Shown here in pieces: positions 1 to 10,036 of a DNA stretch of 64,000 bases. The notes under the pieces were generated by a model. That model was given only the letters and a program-made list of their open reading frames with translations, was not told the DNA's origin and searched no databases. Each line of letters begins with the position of its first letter. Position 1 is the stretch's first letter. Position numbers and translations under genes: made by a program. Source of the stretch: Haliclystus octoradiatus (lineage: Eukaryota > Cnidaria > Staurozoa > Stauromedusae > Haliclystidae); NCBI GenBank assembly GCA_916610825.1, contig OU744453.1, positions 9,213,845-9,277,844 of the forward strand. The letters run 5' to 3'.

Positions 1-430
1 AATTTAGTTTTGTGTCTACAAAAACACCTAAAAATTTGACAGAATGACATTTGTTGATAGCAATATTATTGAGTTTTAGAATCATATCAGGTTGTTTGTT
101 GGAGTTTGAGAATAGTATGAATTTGGATTTTGCTGGATGTAAAGTCAGCTGATTGTCAGAAAACCATTTTGTTACTTTGAAAAGTTCATTATTTGCTTTC
201 GTTTCAAGTTCTGATAAATTGTTAGAGGATTTGAAGGGTTATATCATCAGCAAATAAGCTTGTACAAAATTCAGTAGAAGAAGGAAAGTCGTTGATAAAA
301 ATAAGGAAAAGGAGTGGTCCAAGGATACTTCCTTGAGGCACACCACAAGATATTGATTGAAGATCTGAAAAACAACCGTTTTTCTTTGGATGCCACATTT
401 AGAACAGAGTTTTTGAGTTAGAAGCAAACC
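1..430 (-). pseudogene. LINE (non-LTR retrotransposon) reverse transcriptase fragment, runs off the left edge
   Basis: On the minus strand this encodes the middle to late part of a non-LTR reverse transcriptase of the Jockey/CR1/L2 type. Visible motifs are GVPQGSILGPLLFLIFIND followed by the catalytic FADD box near 240-250, then, after a one-base frameshift near 232, the thumb-side blocks SDNQLTLHPAKSKFILFS and SVKFLGVFVDTKLN running to base 1. The polymerase would copy LINE RNA at the target site. The frameshift and the degraded part beyond about 380 mark it as dead. The 3' part of the element lies outside the window. Family-level assignment within the non-LTR class is uncertain; the RT identity is clear from motif order. 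Confidence 0.85.
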
Positions 431-626
431 TTTTCACAACATTTGATGAAATTTCGCATCAATGTTGTGAAACGATTGCTTCATTTTGCAACTCAAGCCA
501 GCATTTTCACGACATCAATCGCCGATGCTGGCCAAATGCTGAATGCTGGCTGGGGTCACCAAATGAAGTCAGCATTTCACAACGTTGATGCTGTGAAATG
601 TTGGCTTCATTTGAACTGGGCTTTTA
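431..626. mobile_element. Modular MITE, family A, copy 1 (left end missing)
   Basis: AT-rich non-coding repeat built from inverted and direct copies of a module: TTTCACAACAT, its complement ATGTTGTGAAA, GCCAGCATTTT and GGCTGGGGT(C/G)(A/G)CCAAATGA. The right end reads CTTCATTTGAACTGGGCTTTT, matching the inverted outer terminus of copies at 15860 and 25636. It abuts the LINE fragment directly, so its left terminus appears lost. No transposase is encoded. Confidence 0.65.
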
Positions 627-2190
627 GCTATACAATTGAGTGTTTATTGAGCGTCTAATGACGCTTTCCTAACTTTTGTTGTAATTTGCACCCGACGTTG
701 TATCAGCTTTCGCAGCTCTTTAAGTGTAGCCAATATCTTTAATTGATCAGACGCTTCATTTTACTTAGCTATACAAGGAAGTTTGCTCAAATTAGAATTT
801 CTTCAATGAAATATAACATAATGATAGTACTGTACTAATATAAACCATTTTAAAACTGCAAAAAAATTTATCGATATAGCGAGAATAATACTGATTGAGC
901 AATAGAACCCAGTGGATTGATGGAAAATTGTATTGTCATTCCGATAAGCATTATAGAATTACAGCACTTTTCATTATAGGTGTTTGCTTTTTTCCCATTT
1001 TCGTGAATACTTCAACATTAGTTTTGTCATGCCAAAAATAGCAAGTCTCAACTGAACTTGAGGTTCAATCCCGGGAGGGGATACAAGGGAAGGTTTTTGA
1101 GAGGTGTGTGCCAACTTCAAAAATAGAGGAAAACCATAAAAGTTCACAGCAAATGAGAATGAAGACCCTAAAGCTTCATGTTTTTACAAACAAAACAGAG
1201 AAAATATTCTAAGAATTGTGAAAATCTATAAATTGACACCGTAATATTTCACAAGAATCTGGAAAAGGCGCCCTTTAATTAAAAATGGCACGTCCCCATA
1301 CAGCCGATGTATGGAAGCCCTCTCACGGGGTTCAATATATTTATCCTGAAAGCTAGTGAGGTAAAACTGTATACACAATGATAGATGATGGTATTTATAT
1401 TCACTCGACATTTATCTTTGATGAAACGTTTCGGTTGATTGGCTGATGATGATGCTCACGAAACATCATTTTCATTTTTAGAAAGTTAGCACAACAGAAA
1501 ATTTTCAAATCTAAAATCAGATGGCTTTAGACGAAGCAGGTTGATTAAAAGATATTCCATTGAAAGTTTCAAAACACTACGAAAGATTTCTCTTTTATGA
1601 ATTAAACATTTTAGCTTACACAAATTCATTTGTTTTCACACAAATCGATCATCGAATGAAGTCTTGAATTAATTGGTAATGAGGTAATGCAGTTAAACAA
1701 TGTCAAAACATTGATTCGAACTTTATTAAAGTGTTGTGCATTGATGTTATGCAACAGTTCGTCTTGATAGAGCAATCAGTATAGTTTATGTTTAATTTGA
1801 TACTTTAATAGCATAATTCAGGCAGTAAGAGAGAAAATGGACAAACTTACATCATAATAACTACAACGAATAACTAGTTAGCATAATATATAATCTATTG
1901 AAATCGGGATTTATTCCTGGATTTATTTAACGACATATATAAAACATTGTAACGGAAGGGGACAACAGTATACTGGGACTAACTATTTACGGATATAATA
2001 CAACAATAAACAAAGGAGATAATTACAACTGTTATACAAAGAAAACGATGTAAGTTTGTTCATTCCTCTCTTGCTGCCTGAAGATAATTTTAGATTGAAT
2101 CGAAACAATAAATAAATTGATCAATTCATTATATAATACAGTTCTTTGGTTTAAATAGTTTATAAACTGCCTCCGTCTTCACATTAGAAA
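627..2190. other. Intergenic, mostly unannotated; dispersed repeat scrap at about 1050-1350
   Basis: No coding region could be supported. The segment 1060-1350 includes ATGGCACGTCCCC, which recurs near 34768 beside similar G-rich or C-rich words, so it is probably a scrap of a dispersed repeat. The rest is AT-rich with only short accidental open frames. Confidence 0.4.
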
Positions 2191-2370
2191 TATAGTGAAA
2201 CCTGTATAAAACAGCCAGCTACTAGAGGTAGATAAATTGACCACTATAGACAGGTGCCCTTTGTATGCAGGTTTGATTCAATAGAAAATACTATTTAAGA
2301 CATTGCAAGCGTGGCCACTGTAGACAGGTGTTCGCTGTATAGAGGTTAACGTTATAGTAGGTTTACTGTA
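2191..2370. mobile_element. Tc1/mariner-like MITE, copy 1
   Basis: About 180 bp bounded by terminal inverted repeats: TATAGTGAAACCTGTATAAA on the left and GTAGGTTTACTGTA on the right. Internal text (GATAGATAAATTGACCA, TAGACAGGTG, CAGGTTTGATTCAATAGAAA) recurs in the copy at 29171-29357, which shows it is a family. TA-flanked ends and a TACAGT-type terminus suggest Tc1/mariner mobilisation, but no transposase is present. Confidence 0.7.
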
Positions 2371-3160
2371 TTATAGATTTTGGCTGTGTCTGATACGAGG
2401 CAAATGACGCAAAAGAAACATTTTGGTATTTGAGTAATTGCTTAATGATTGTTTTGAGGAATTTATCAAAATTTATCAAAAATCATCGATTATAAAGATA
2501 AATAGATAGATAGATGTTTATTTGATCATAATAACTTCTTAATACATGGTTTAGTGCTATAATGATATAAAGTAATGAACGGGTCAGGTTATTCTGTAAA
2601 CATTGAATGCTTGTTTATTTGGGAGACCTTATATTTACAGTTACACAGTTTGAAAAGGATAAGATAATTAATTTGAGGTGCTTAGAAATTAGAGAAAAAG
2701 TAATATAAGTATGTTAAAGTTATGCATGAAAAATATTGAAATATTAAAGTTATTCAGCTAGTAAAAATTATAATTGAAAAGAAAATTTAAAATAACTTTG
2801 AAAATAATCAATAACAACAACAATAAATAAATAGTGGAGCAGATAATTATAAAATGACCAATGGCAATAGCAATAGATAATGCTTACGTTAAATGAAAAA
2901 CAATGAAGTTTGGGAGATATATGATAGTGACCTAGTGGGTACCTTTCCACACTTGCACAATCAACTGTTAGCATACACAGCAAAGGAAGAGTTGAAAGCT
3001 GAAGATAATTTAGATCTTTTTGAGGTTAACTGGCACTGGAAAGGTTGACAGAAATATATTCATCCTATTTTCTAACAGTAATTTGCTGTAAGCGATACAG
3101 TATGGAGTTATTTGACAATTTATATCGGACTGTTTGTAGAAAGCACATTATTTACCAAGC
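2371..3160. other. AT-rich intergenic stretch without recognisable features
   Basis: Only short accidental open frames; no motif, repeat pair or splice-supported exon was recognised. Confidence 0.4.
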
Positions 3161-3715
3161 ATGGGCGTCACTATGGTGAAACTGCTGCTTGTTTGGACTG
3201 TGATAATCTCCGTAAATACATGAGTGAAAAGTGATGATTTGGATTCATATAACCAAACAGAGAGTAAGTAATATTTTTCTAATCATGAGCATTGTCAATG
3301 TCAGTGCATATGCGAATATCTCTTCTACGAATAACAGTTAAATAGGGCCAATTATATTAATTCTCTTCGAATTGTGGCCTCGTAGAGATAGTAGACTCTA
3401 CTAACTCGAGGGAAAATAAAGTTATAGCTGGCGCAGCTTGAATCATCATCGCAAATAATTCTTGGCGAGAAGAATGACAATTTTACTAAAGAAGTTCAAT
3501 CAAACATTACAGCGAGGATTCACAATTCCTTCTAAAGGAGATATCTATGGTCTCAAAAAGGTTTTGAGATTAGTAATACGTCAAATGGTTTACCACATCA
3601 ATCCATATTGAACTTGAAAGTCGTAACACCCTATAGTGATGATATTAACCGTTTAATAAATTATTTCATCGAGCAAAGCGTTTTCAGAATTACTAGCAAA
3701 AGTAAAATAGAACAG
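3161..3715 (+). pseudogene. Exon-like remnants of a secreted protein gene, 5' part
   Basis: Two exon-like blocks are visible. The first starts with ATG at 3161 and encodes a signal-peptide-like stretch (MGVTMVKLLLVWTVIISVNT), then a TGA at 3221, then an in-frame tail ending at a strong GTAAGT donor at 3264. An alternative donor GTAAAT at 3212 would avoid the stop. The second, about 3434-3715, reads a long frame with two N-glycosylation sites (NFTKE, NITAR), one TAA near 3532, and ends at another GTAAGT donor. Good donors plus stops suggest a recently dead gene. I do not recognise the family; the second block has the size and hydrophobic pattern of a small extracellular domain, but that is a guess. 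Confidence 0.35.
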
Positions 3716-4759
3716 TAAGTAAAATAATGGTTTAACTAATATCTTATATAGCTGTTATCTTACAGGGCCTTACAGCATAACGTCTCATCCCTATAATATT
3801 CCACTAAGTTGTAGCCCATTGCAGTTGACCGAGAGTGTTTCAAAGGAATGAAAAATGCAAGAGAGTTACAAGGAAGGCAATATATCGCAGTCTAGCCATT
3901 CAGTCGTCATTTAATTAGAACCCGATACAGATTCGAGCTGTTTTCATAGGGCGGAACGGGACCTTTTATCCGAACTTCTCTTTCCATTAGTCTATATATG
4001 TTGATTCGAAAATCTTGCCTATCGAATCGCAGCTATTGAAAGACAATGTGTTGTTTTACTCCTTTTGTCGTCCCATAATAATTCAAAAATATTTTGTCCG
4101 AGAGTTAGCGGACTCTTGACTGAGTTGACAATTGTACAGAGTCTTACATTGTGGACAGTGCCTTTTAGACAAAAATAAAAATATTGATTTTCGTGACCTT
4201 TATTTTTTGTCATTGGTGTCTTTGTTGGTTAACTTTGTTATGAAATAATCTGAGAGTCTAAGGTATCAAACCCTAGTGCTTTTACTATTCCAATAATAAC
4301 TATCATTGTACTGAATTTCGAATTCAATTCATGAATCCGATAACACAATTTCTGTAAAAAGAAATACAAGATTCACTTAGAAATACATTCAATAATATTT
4401 TTGATATCAAAACGTCAACATTGCAGAAAACATTTGATTATACATTGAAAATATTTATTTAATACAAATCCAAATCGATCAGAGCAACTCAATAATTCTG
4501 ACAATATAAAAATGTTCTGTGAAGTGTTGACAGTACGAGCCCCCGAGGCAATTGCTTTCAACATTTCCCTATAGTGTCTCCCAACTTTGAAAATACCAAT
4601 ACAGGTAACGAAGATGCATATGAACCTTTTTATAAAAAAAAACATTCCAGAATAAAATTCGTTTGTGGAAGGTCGATTTAGCATTCTCAAACTCAATGTT
4701 TTAGTTACAATGTGCTTAAACTAAGGAAATTAACTTTTCGGATTAACATTTTACATCTT

Positions 4760-6317
4760 TATCTGATCAATTTTCAACACTGCTATTTAGATATAAAGTC
4801 AAATTCATTGACTATGATTCTCGTTATAAATATTTCAGAATCGAGCAAATCCATTCAGGTACGATCCCCAACATCAAAAAGGTTATTTATCCCTTATACA
4901 AACTGTGAATATGGTACAAGAAAGAAAGGATATTACACGGTAATGTGGCACTCATCATGTCCACTGCATGAAATTAATTCCATAATGAAAGCGCATGTTA
5001 TTATATATACGATAATGATCTACTAGCAGATGGTTTTATGCTTAACGAGTTTGGCAATATCTATCCTCACATCACTGCCATTGGTTTCAAAAAAAAATGC
5101 TCTGATCTTAACAAAGGGATGCACAATGACGAAGGACACTGTAATCACAGTGAGATCAATACGCAAGCGTAATAAACAAGTTTACAATGTCGAGTTTACA
5201 ATCAACTGCAGTTGACTGTTTGCATTGAGATTCAAGTCAAGCTATGACGATAACAACCTATTCACTATCGAATCAGTGGGAGAACCGTCCAATTACTTTC
5301 CGTCAACAATTTCTACACATTTAGGATTAATGATACTGTTCTCGATCCTGTAATTTCTATCGAAATGCTTTACATAATCCAAAACGAGACAAAATAACAA
5401 CTAGAGCATATGGTATATATAGATTTAATCAGGTGCTTGAACTTTCATGGGCAATAACTCCAAAGATTGCAGGAAAAATGATGTTGATTGCTCAAAACAC
5501 CTTTCGAGGCAACGACAGTATGAAACTATTTTTATGAAAGTACTAAAGGGGCCCTATAGGGAAAATGCACAAATAATATCCAGATTAAGTAGATATAAAA
5601 CGCCTTTATTCAATGGGATTGATAAAGTTGCAATCTAAGTATCAATTCATGATTTTGAAGAATTTCAAGACAAAAGAATTCTATAACTTACAAGTCGATA
5701 CCAAACCTCTTCCAGTACGAGAACAATCAAGTCCGGTAGAAATATTTTAGTCAGGAAAGATGATGGTAACGCAAAAGCTTATATTGGCAATATCAAAGGA
5801 CTATTTCTAATCTTCACTACTGATACCTACTTAGAAGGAGATTTAAAATTTCTGTTGAGGATATTTTATCCTAAAGATAATCGTTTATGACAAGTATAAT
5901 TTTCTTGAACGGAAAGATGTCATCCCTAATAAGGGCTTCGTCATCTTCATCTTCCGCGCCAAGAATTCGGTTACAATTTAAACTAAATCAGACATTGAAA
6001 TTGTGCCAGGAATTAGTGGCTTAGCTGTTATTAATTTCAAATTTCAATATGGAAGTAATCATCGAGGCATTAGTGAAAAAGTTCAAACAACAATACTTGG
6101 TGAGCATCTTAATATTAAGATAATTGATGGATTTAAACTTGGGTTATATGGCAATCTTACAGGGCATTCTTTGCAACAGATTATTGGCAATGCAGGAGAA
6201 AATTTGACAAACAATGAATTCTATGATAATTACATACATTTATTCAGACAACCTGTGGAAAAAGCATATTACTTTGTTAATTTGCGACAAAATGAAAAAG
6301 ACCGAAAGTTAAGGTAG
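4760..6317 (+). pseudogene. Decayed coding region of unknown family, 3' part of the 3.2-6.3 kb locus
   Basis: Coding-like sequence shifts among the three plus frames. Readable blocks include one with NCEYGTRKKGYYTVMWHSSC (about 4907-4965), one with DGFMLNEFGNIYPHITAIGF (about 5031-5090) continuing to a Cys-containing segment, one at 5505-5635, one at 5730-5885, and a clean 104-residue frame at 6003-6317 that begins beyond an in-frame stop and includes the potential glycosylation sites NLTGH and NLTNN. Protein-like composition with repeated frameshifts argues for a pseudogene, possibly continuous with the signal-peptide block at 3161. No conserved domain was recognised. Sequencing errors or undetected introns could explain some breaks. 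Confidence 0.35.
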
Positions 6318-6667
6318 GTTAAAGACGACTATAATATCAACCAAATAGCGCTTGAATTGCTCCTATCAAGTTTTCGTATATAGCTATCATGTCCTTATAA
6401 ATTTGACTCAATGGGAAGCAGGTCTCACATGCGGAGTAGTGTGTATAAAATGTTATTTTATTTAGAATTCTTTACTATTCGTCCTTTCCTACTAGATGAA
6501 TGAAGGACCATCCAGTTTTTCATGCAAATTAAATATAATTATCCTTCCAGTAAAAAGTTTTTTTTTTGTCTAATAGTATAATATAAGGTTTTCTCTATTT
6601 CTCTCTTAGCATTTATGCTGACATAAATAAAGTACAAATAAAAAAAAATCAATGGTAAGATGCAAAG

Positions 6668-6732
6668 CAGAACGTATTTCTCATTTCGAGATGATGTGCT
6701 TCTTCGAGATGATGTGCTTCTTCGAGATGTGA
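6668..6732. repeat. Short tandem repeat, 21-bp unit
   Basis: The unit TTCGAGATGATGTGCTTC with small variation is repeated about three times in direct orientation. No function can be inferred. Confidence 0.6.
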
Positions 6733-6884
6733 CAATCTATCGAAAAGAAATTGTAAACAACGATTGGATGAAGATTAGAAATTTTGGTATGCAGAATTAG
6801 TGCTATACAATCGTATATAACGTCTAAGTGCTGTACACACCAGACAACTGTACAAACTATGATCGAACCCGGGGGAATTTTCAG

Positions 6885-7110
6885 AGCCTTTTATTTATAA
6901 GAGTTGGGACCATCACGCAATTTTTGATAATTTTGGCTTGGACCGAGCACGTTTTTAACAGTGTGCATGTGCGGGAAAATGTTGTGTTTATTAGCGCGTT
7001 TCACTTGAAATGAGAATCCTGTTTCCAAAATATCAAAAATGGCGTCTGTCCAATGGGAGACGATAGCGGCACATAAGAGCGTGTCCCAACTCTTGTAAAT
7101 AGATGGATAT
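6885..7110. mobile_element. Probable MITE with short inverted termini
   Basis: TATTTATAAGAGTTGGGAC near 6888 is matched in inverted orientation by GTCCCAACTCTTGTAAATA near 7083. The enclosed 200 bp encode nothing recognisable. The arms are short and imperfect, so the element boundaries are approximate. Confidence 0.45.
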
Positions 7111-7809
7111 TGGAACTACAGCTCTGTTTGAACTTGCCATTATGTAAAAACTTAGGTACCAAAGAACTACCAAGAAACCTTTAGATTTTATTCAAAATGT
7201 TCCAAAAAAGGTTCATCAAATTTTTTTAATTTGTATTTCAGTGTTCTTCAAAATTTCTCACAGTAAAGAAGTTCTTCAATGTTTTGATTGGTTCATTTGA
7301 GCTTTCTTTGGGAGGCAGCAATAAAATCGCTTTCAGTGTAGAAAGATGTTAATATTAATTTTACATCAAAACTCAGCAATCTTGTATTTTGTGGTTTATA
7401 TTTATATTTAATTTATATTTATATTTGTATGTAATCTTGTATTTTGTAATTTTATTCAGCAATCTTGTAATTTTGTTGCAATCTTGTATGATTGCAACAA
7501 TAACACAAACGATTTAAAAGCACGTGGTTTGTTGCAAATTGCCTATAAATTTTTACTATACTGCTATTCAATTTGACAAGGTGAACGTTTTGAAAACAAT
7601 TTTAAACAAAAGCCTCCTGAGAAGGCATCTACTGCGAATGCTCTTAAAGAAACTTGCATCTCAAAACAAAGATGGTGATGGTGAAAGTTTTATGAATATA
7701 AATTATATATTGATCGCAGTAAACCGCACGGCACCAAAGCAAACAAAAGCAATTAGAGGTGCTGATATGGCAGCATTGAGCCTTTTTAATAATGAAAACA
7801 CAAATCCAT

Positions 7810-7947
7810 AGAATAGTACTCGTTACTTCAAAAAGTAATTAATTATATTAATTGTTACTTATTTTTAAAAAGTAATTATTTACTTCTAAAATTACTCTAA
7901 AAGTAACGAGTTACGCGTTACTTTAGTAACGAGTATTTACAGCACTT
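7810..7947. repeat. hAT-type terminal region (solo end)
   Basis: A cluster of AGTAACGAG, GTTACGCGTTACTTT and GAGTATTTACAGCAC words forms overlapping short inverted repeats. Such TAACGNGTTAC-rich ends closing on TTACAGCACT are known from non-autonomous hAT elements. The partner terminus was not found, so this is probably a solo or truncated end. A link to the hAT transposase at 9.3-15.0 kb is possible but not shown. Confidence 0.4.
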
Positions 7948-8718
7948 TGAAATTAATGTGCCGCCAAGCAGGAAAACTACCTGGCCAATCACAGAGCGGT
8001 ACTTTATCATGTGGGATTCGATCTCATAACAATTTTGAGTTTTAGTTTCAAATTTCGATTTATAATATTATGAACATGATTACATCTTTTGAATAATAAT
8101 ATACACACGTTGCACCAACTTGGCTGCAGCATCCACAAGATATCTTCTTTGACTTAAAATACTCAAGTAGAGAAAGCTTTGAAGTCTTCCTTGTGCTGAG
8201 GTGGGGGTTTTTCGCGTAAGTTTTCCGCATAAAATGATACCATAAATTATCTTCAAAATGAGTGTTTGAACCATTTTATGCGCCAATGGAAAATAGATTG
8301 AAATAGCAATTTCTTTTCTGTTTTCCATTGGGTCTGTTTCGATGCATTAGCGGATGTGATCACATTAGGTTAGGAGCACATAAATACACACAAAGAAACA
8401 GTAAATTATCACAGAACAGACATTGTTTTATTGCCAAAAAAAATGTAATCAAATAACACAATTATTCATACCTGTATATAATGAGAGTTACTGATTTGTT
8501 TTTCTTTAGAATAAATTCTTTCTGAAGAGCGCACAAGCGAGAAACTCAGAGTCACGGAAAAGTTGACTAATCTTTATTTCATTTATACATAGTTCTACTT
8601 AACTGTATCGAGCATTCTCTTAAATGGTTTGCATATTATTCTTATTCTTATTATAGTATAGTACAAATATTCTATCGTTAACATAGCAATATTGAAAACT
8701 TTTGTTTACATAATTATA
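7948..8718. other. Unannotated spacer
   Basis: No gene, RNA or repeat pair recognised; an 82-residue minus-strand open frame here has no protein-like features I can defend. Confidence 0.35.
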
Positions 8719-9003
8719 TCATTTTTTTACACTGACACGTAGCCCGTGACAATTTTGAACAACTTCGTATAGAGCAAACCAGCCTTGCGAAGTTTGAACA
8801 TATCCTCGTTCCGTTTTACATGAACATTTAATGAGGTCCCTGCACGTTTTTGAGATTTGGGGGGAGATGGGGCCAGAAAGTCGCTCTTCCGTTTCTTTTT
8901 CTTTCCAATTGTTTATAGTTAAATCGATTAAAGCATCGCATATGCCATCTAGCTTCATTTTTTGCCAAGACATCCTCAAATCCAAATCAGTAAACTGCTT
9001 CAA
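8719..9003 (-). pseudogene. Remnant of a transposon-associated Cys-rich (CXC-like) protein tail
   Basis: The minus-strand frame includes KCSCKTERG followed, in a shifted frame, by KLRKAGLLYTKLFK. Together these resemble the C-K-C..C-x-C-RKAGL-C-T-LC pattern at the end of some uncharacterised proteins spread by transposons in invertebrates, with several cysteines replaced here. The shift and the cysteine losses indicate decay. Assignment rests on a short pattern match from memory of that protein type and is uncertain. Confidence 0.3.
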
Positions 9004-9289
9004 TCTCTCATATTTTTCTTATAATACTATTGAATACAATCAAAATACAAGAAACCAAACTAAACGCACATACAAAAAACATAAATATTATACAAAAAGT
9101 GAACCGGTACTTACTCTAGCCAAAATATTCAGAGATAAATAATTAAATGTTTAACTGATATGAAATTCTTACCTATATGCAGATTCAAACGAGTACATAT
9201 ATTTTGAGTTGCAGACTTGCCTTTCTCCCAATGAATTCGATAAATCCTTGCAACACAGTCATAAACAGAAGTTTACCGAGTTGCACATG

Positions 9290-9828
9290 GCTATATCGAT
9301 TGAAGTGATGATTCTTCTTCTATTATTTCGTTGCTCCCAACCGATCTCCCAGCAAACGTAGACCAACATAATTTCTTGTGCAGTGGATTGTTTTCCTCAG
9401 CCTTTGCAGCATCTGTAGTTGCAATTAGTATCATTGTGTGAGCAGCACACCTCTGGTACGGAGTTAGCTCAGTGTCATCGATAAGTCCATCATCAGGGCT
9501 TCTGTAATTCGTATGTGCATTGATCCTCTTGAGTTTCACCTTCTCCTTCTCCACCCTCTATATCATAATCCTGTCCGTCCCTTCTTCGCTTACGGTATAT
9601 TCTATAAAAGCCTGCATTGTCATTAATATTTTACTGCATTGTCTGTTGTTGTGGCAACCGCTTTCTCTGCTACTTTAAATTAATGATGGAGATCATTGAT
9701 CATTTTGCCCAATAACTCCAAATTGTGGCTACCCTTAATTCAACGACGAGGGATAGCAGCACACCCCGTTTCATCGAAATTGGGTTAAGCCAGTGGCAGG
9801 TTAATCCAATGTAGAAACGTCGCTGAAC
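9290..9828 (-). pseudogene. hAT transposase remnant, downstream half
   Basis: This minus-strand segment encodes the middle of a hAT-family transposase in several frames. Readable parts are GLTCHWLNP (about 9785-9812), MINDLHH/FKVAEKAVATTTDNA (about 9630-9700; TDNA is the conserved hAT block around a catalytic aspartate) and, in frame 9554-9291, QRCAAHTMILIATTDAAKAE, the RCxAHxLNL block. Stops and frameshifts between them show decay. The order matches that expected when joined conceptually to the block at 14699-14959 on the other side of the inserted gypsy element. Confidence 0.75.
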
Positions 9829-9833
9829 TCTCC
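9829..9833. repeat. Target site duplication TCTCC (left) of the gypsy element
   Basis: TCTCC directly precedes the LTR at 9834 and is repeated exactly at 14672-14676 after the other LTR, the 5-bp duplication typical of Ty3/gypsy integration. Confidence 0.93.
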
Positions 9834-9990
9834 TGTAGTATTATGTGAATAAGCTAGAACTTGAGACGAGAGAATAAACGTTGTTGATCACAGAACAGTA
9901 TATTAGAATCTAAACTAAAACTATAAATGACACGATTATGTTTACAGGAAGTATATCAATATTGTAATGTAAATAAGTTGTAATAGCACA
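9834..9990 (-). repeat. 3' LTR of the Ty3/gypsy element (157 bp)
   Basis: Begins TGTAGTATT and ends AATAGCACA on the plus strand, so it has the canonical TG..CA ends in both readings. By eye it is identical over all 157 bases to the LTR at 14515-14671. Because the element reads leftwards, this is its 3' LTR. The LTR is short for the superfamily. Confidence 0.95.
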
Positions 9991-10036
9991 TGCCCTTTCT
10001 GGGAGATTATAGAAATATACATGTAATGAATATTGA

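Noticed and set aside
1062-1082. GGTTCAATCCCGGG, like a tRNA T-arm
   Set aside because: No upstream A box, anticodon arm or acceptor stem can be folded at tRNA spacing.
1445-1490. CTGATGA followed by CGAAAC, hammerhead-like
   Set aside because: The bases between cannot form a stem II closed next to the core, and no stem I or III partner is present.
4415-4696. 93-codon minus-strand frame beside the decayed plus-strand locus
   Set aside because: No motif and no splice signals; likely chance in AT-rich DNA.
9455-9480. GGAGTTAGCTCAGTG, like a tRNA D-arm
   Set aside because: It lies in the hAT RCAAHT coding block and lacks the other arms of a tRNA.
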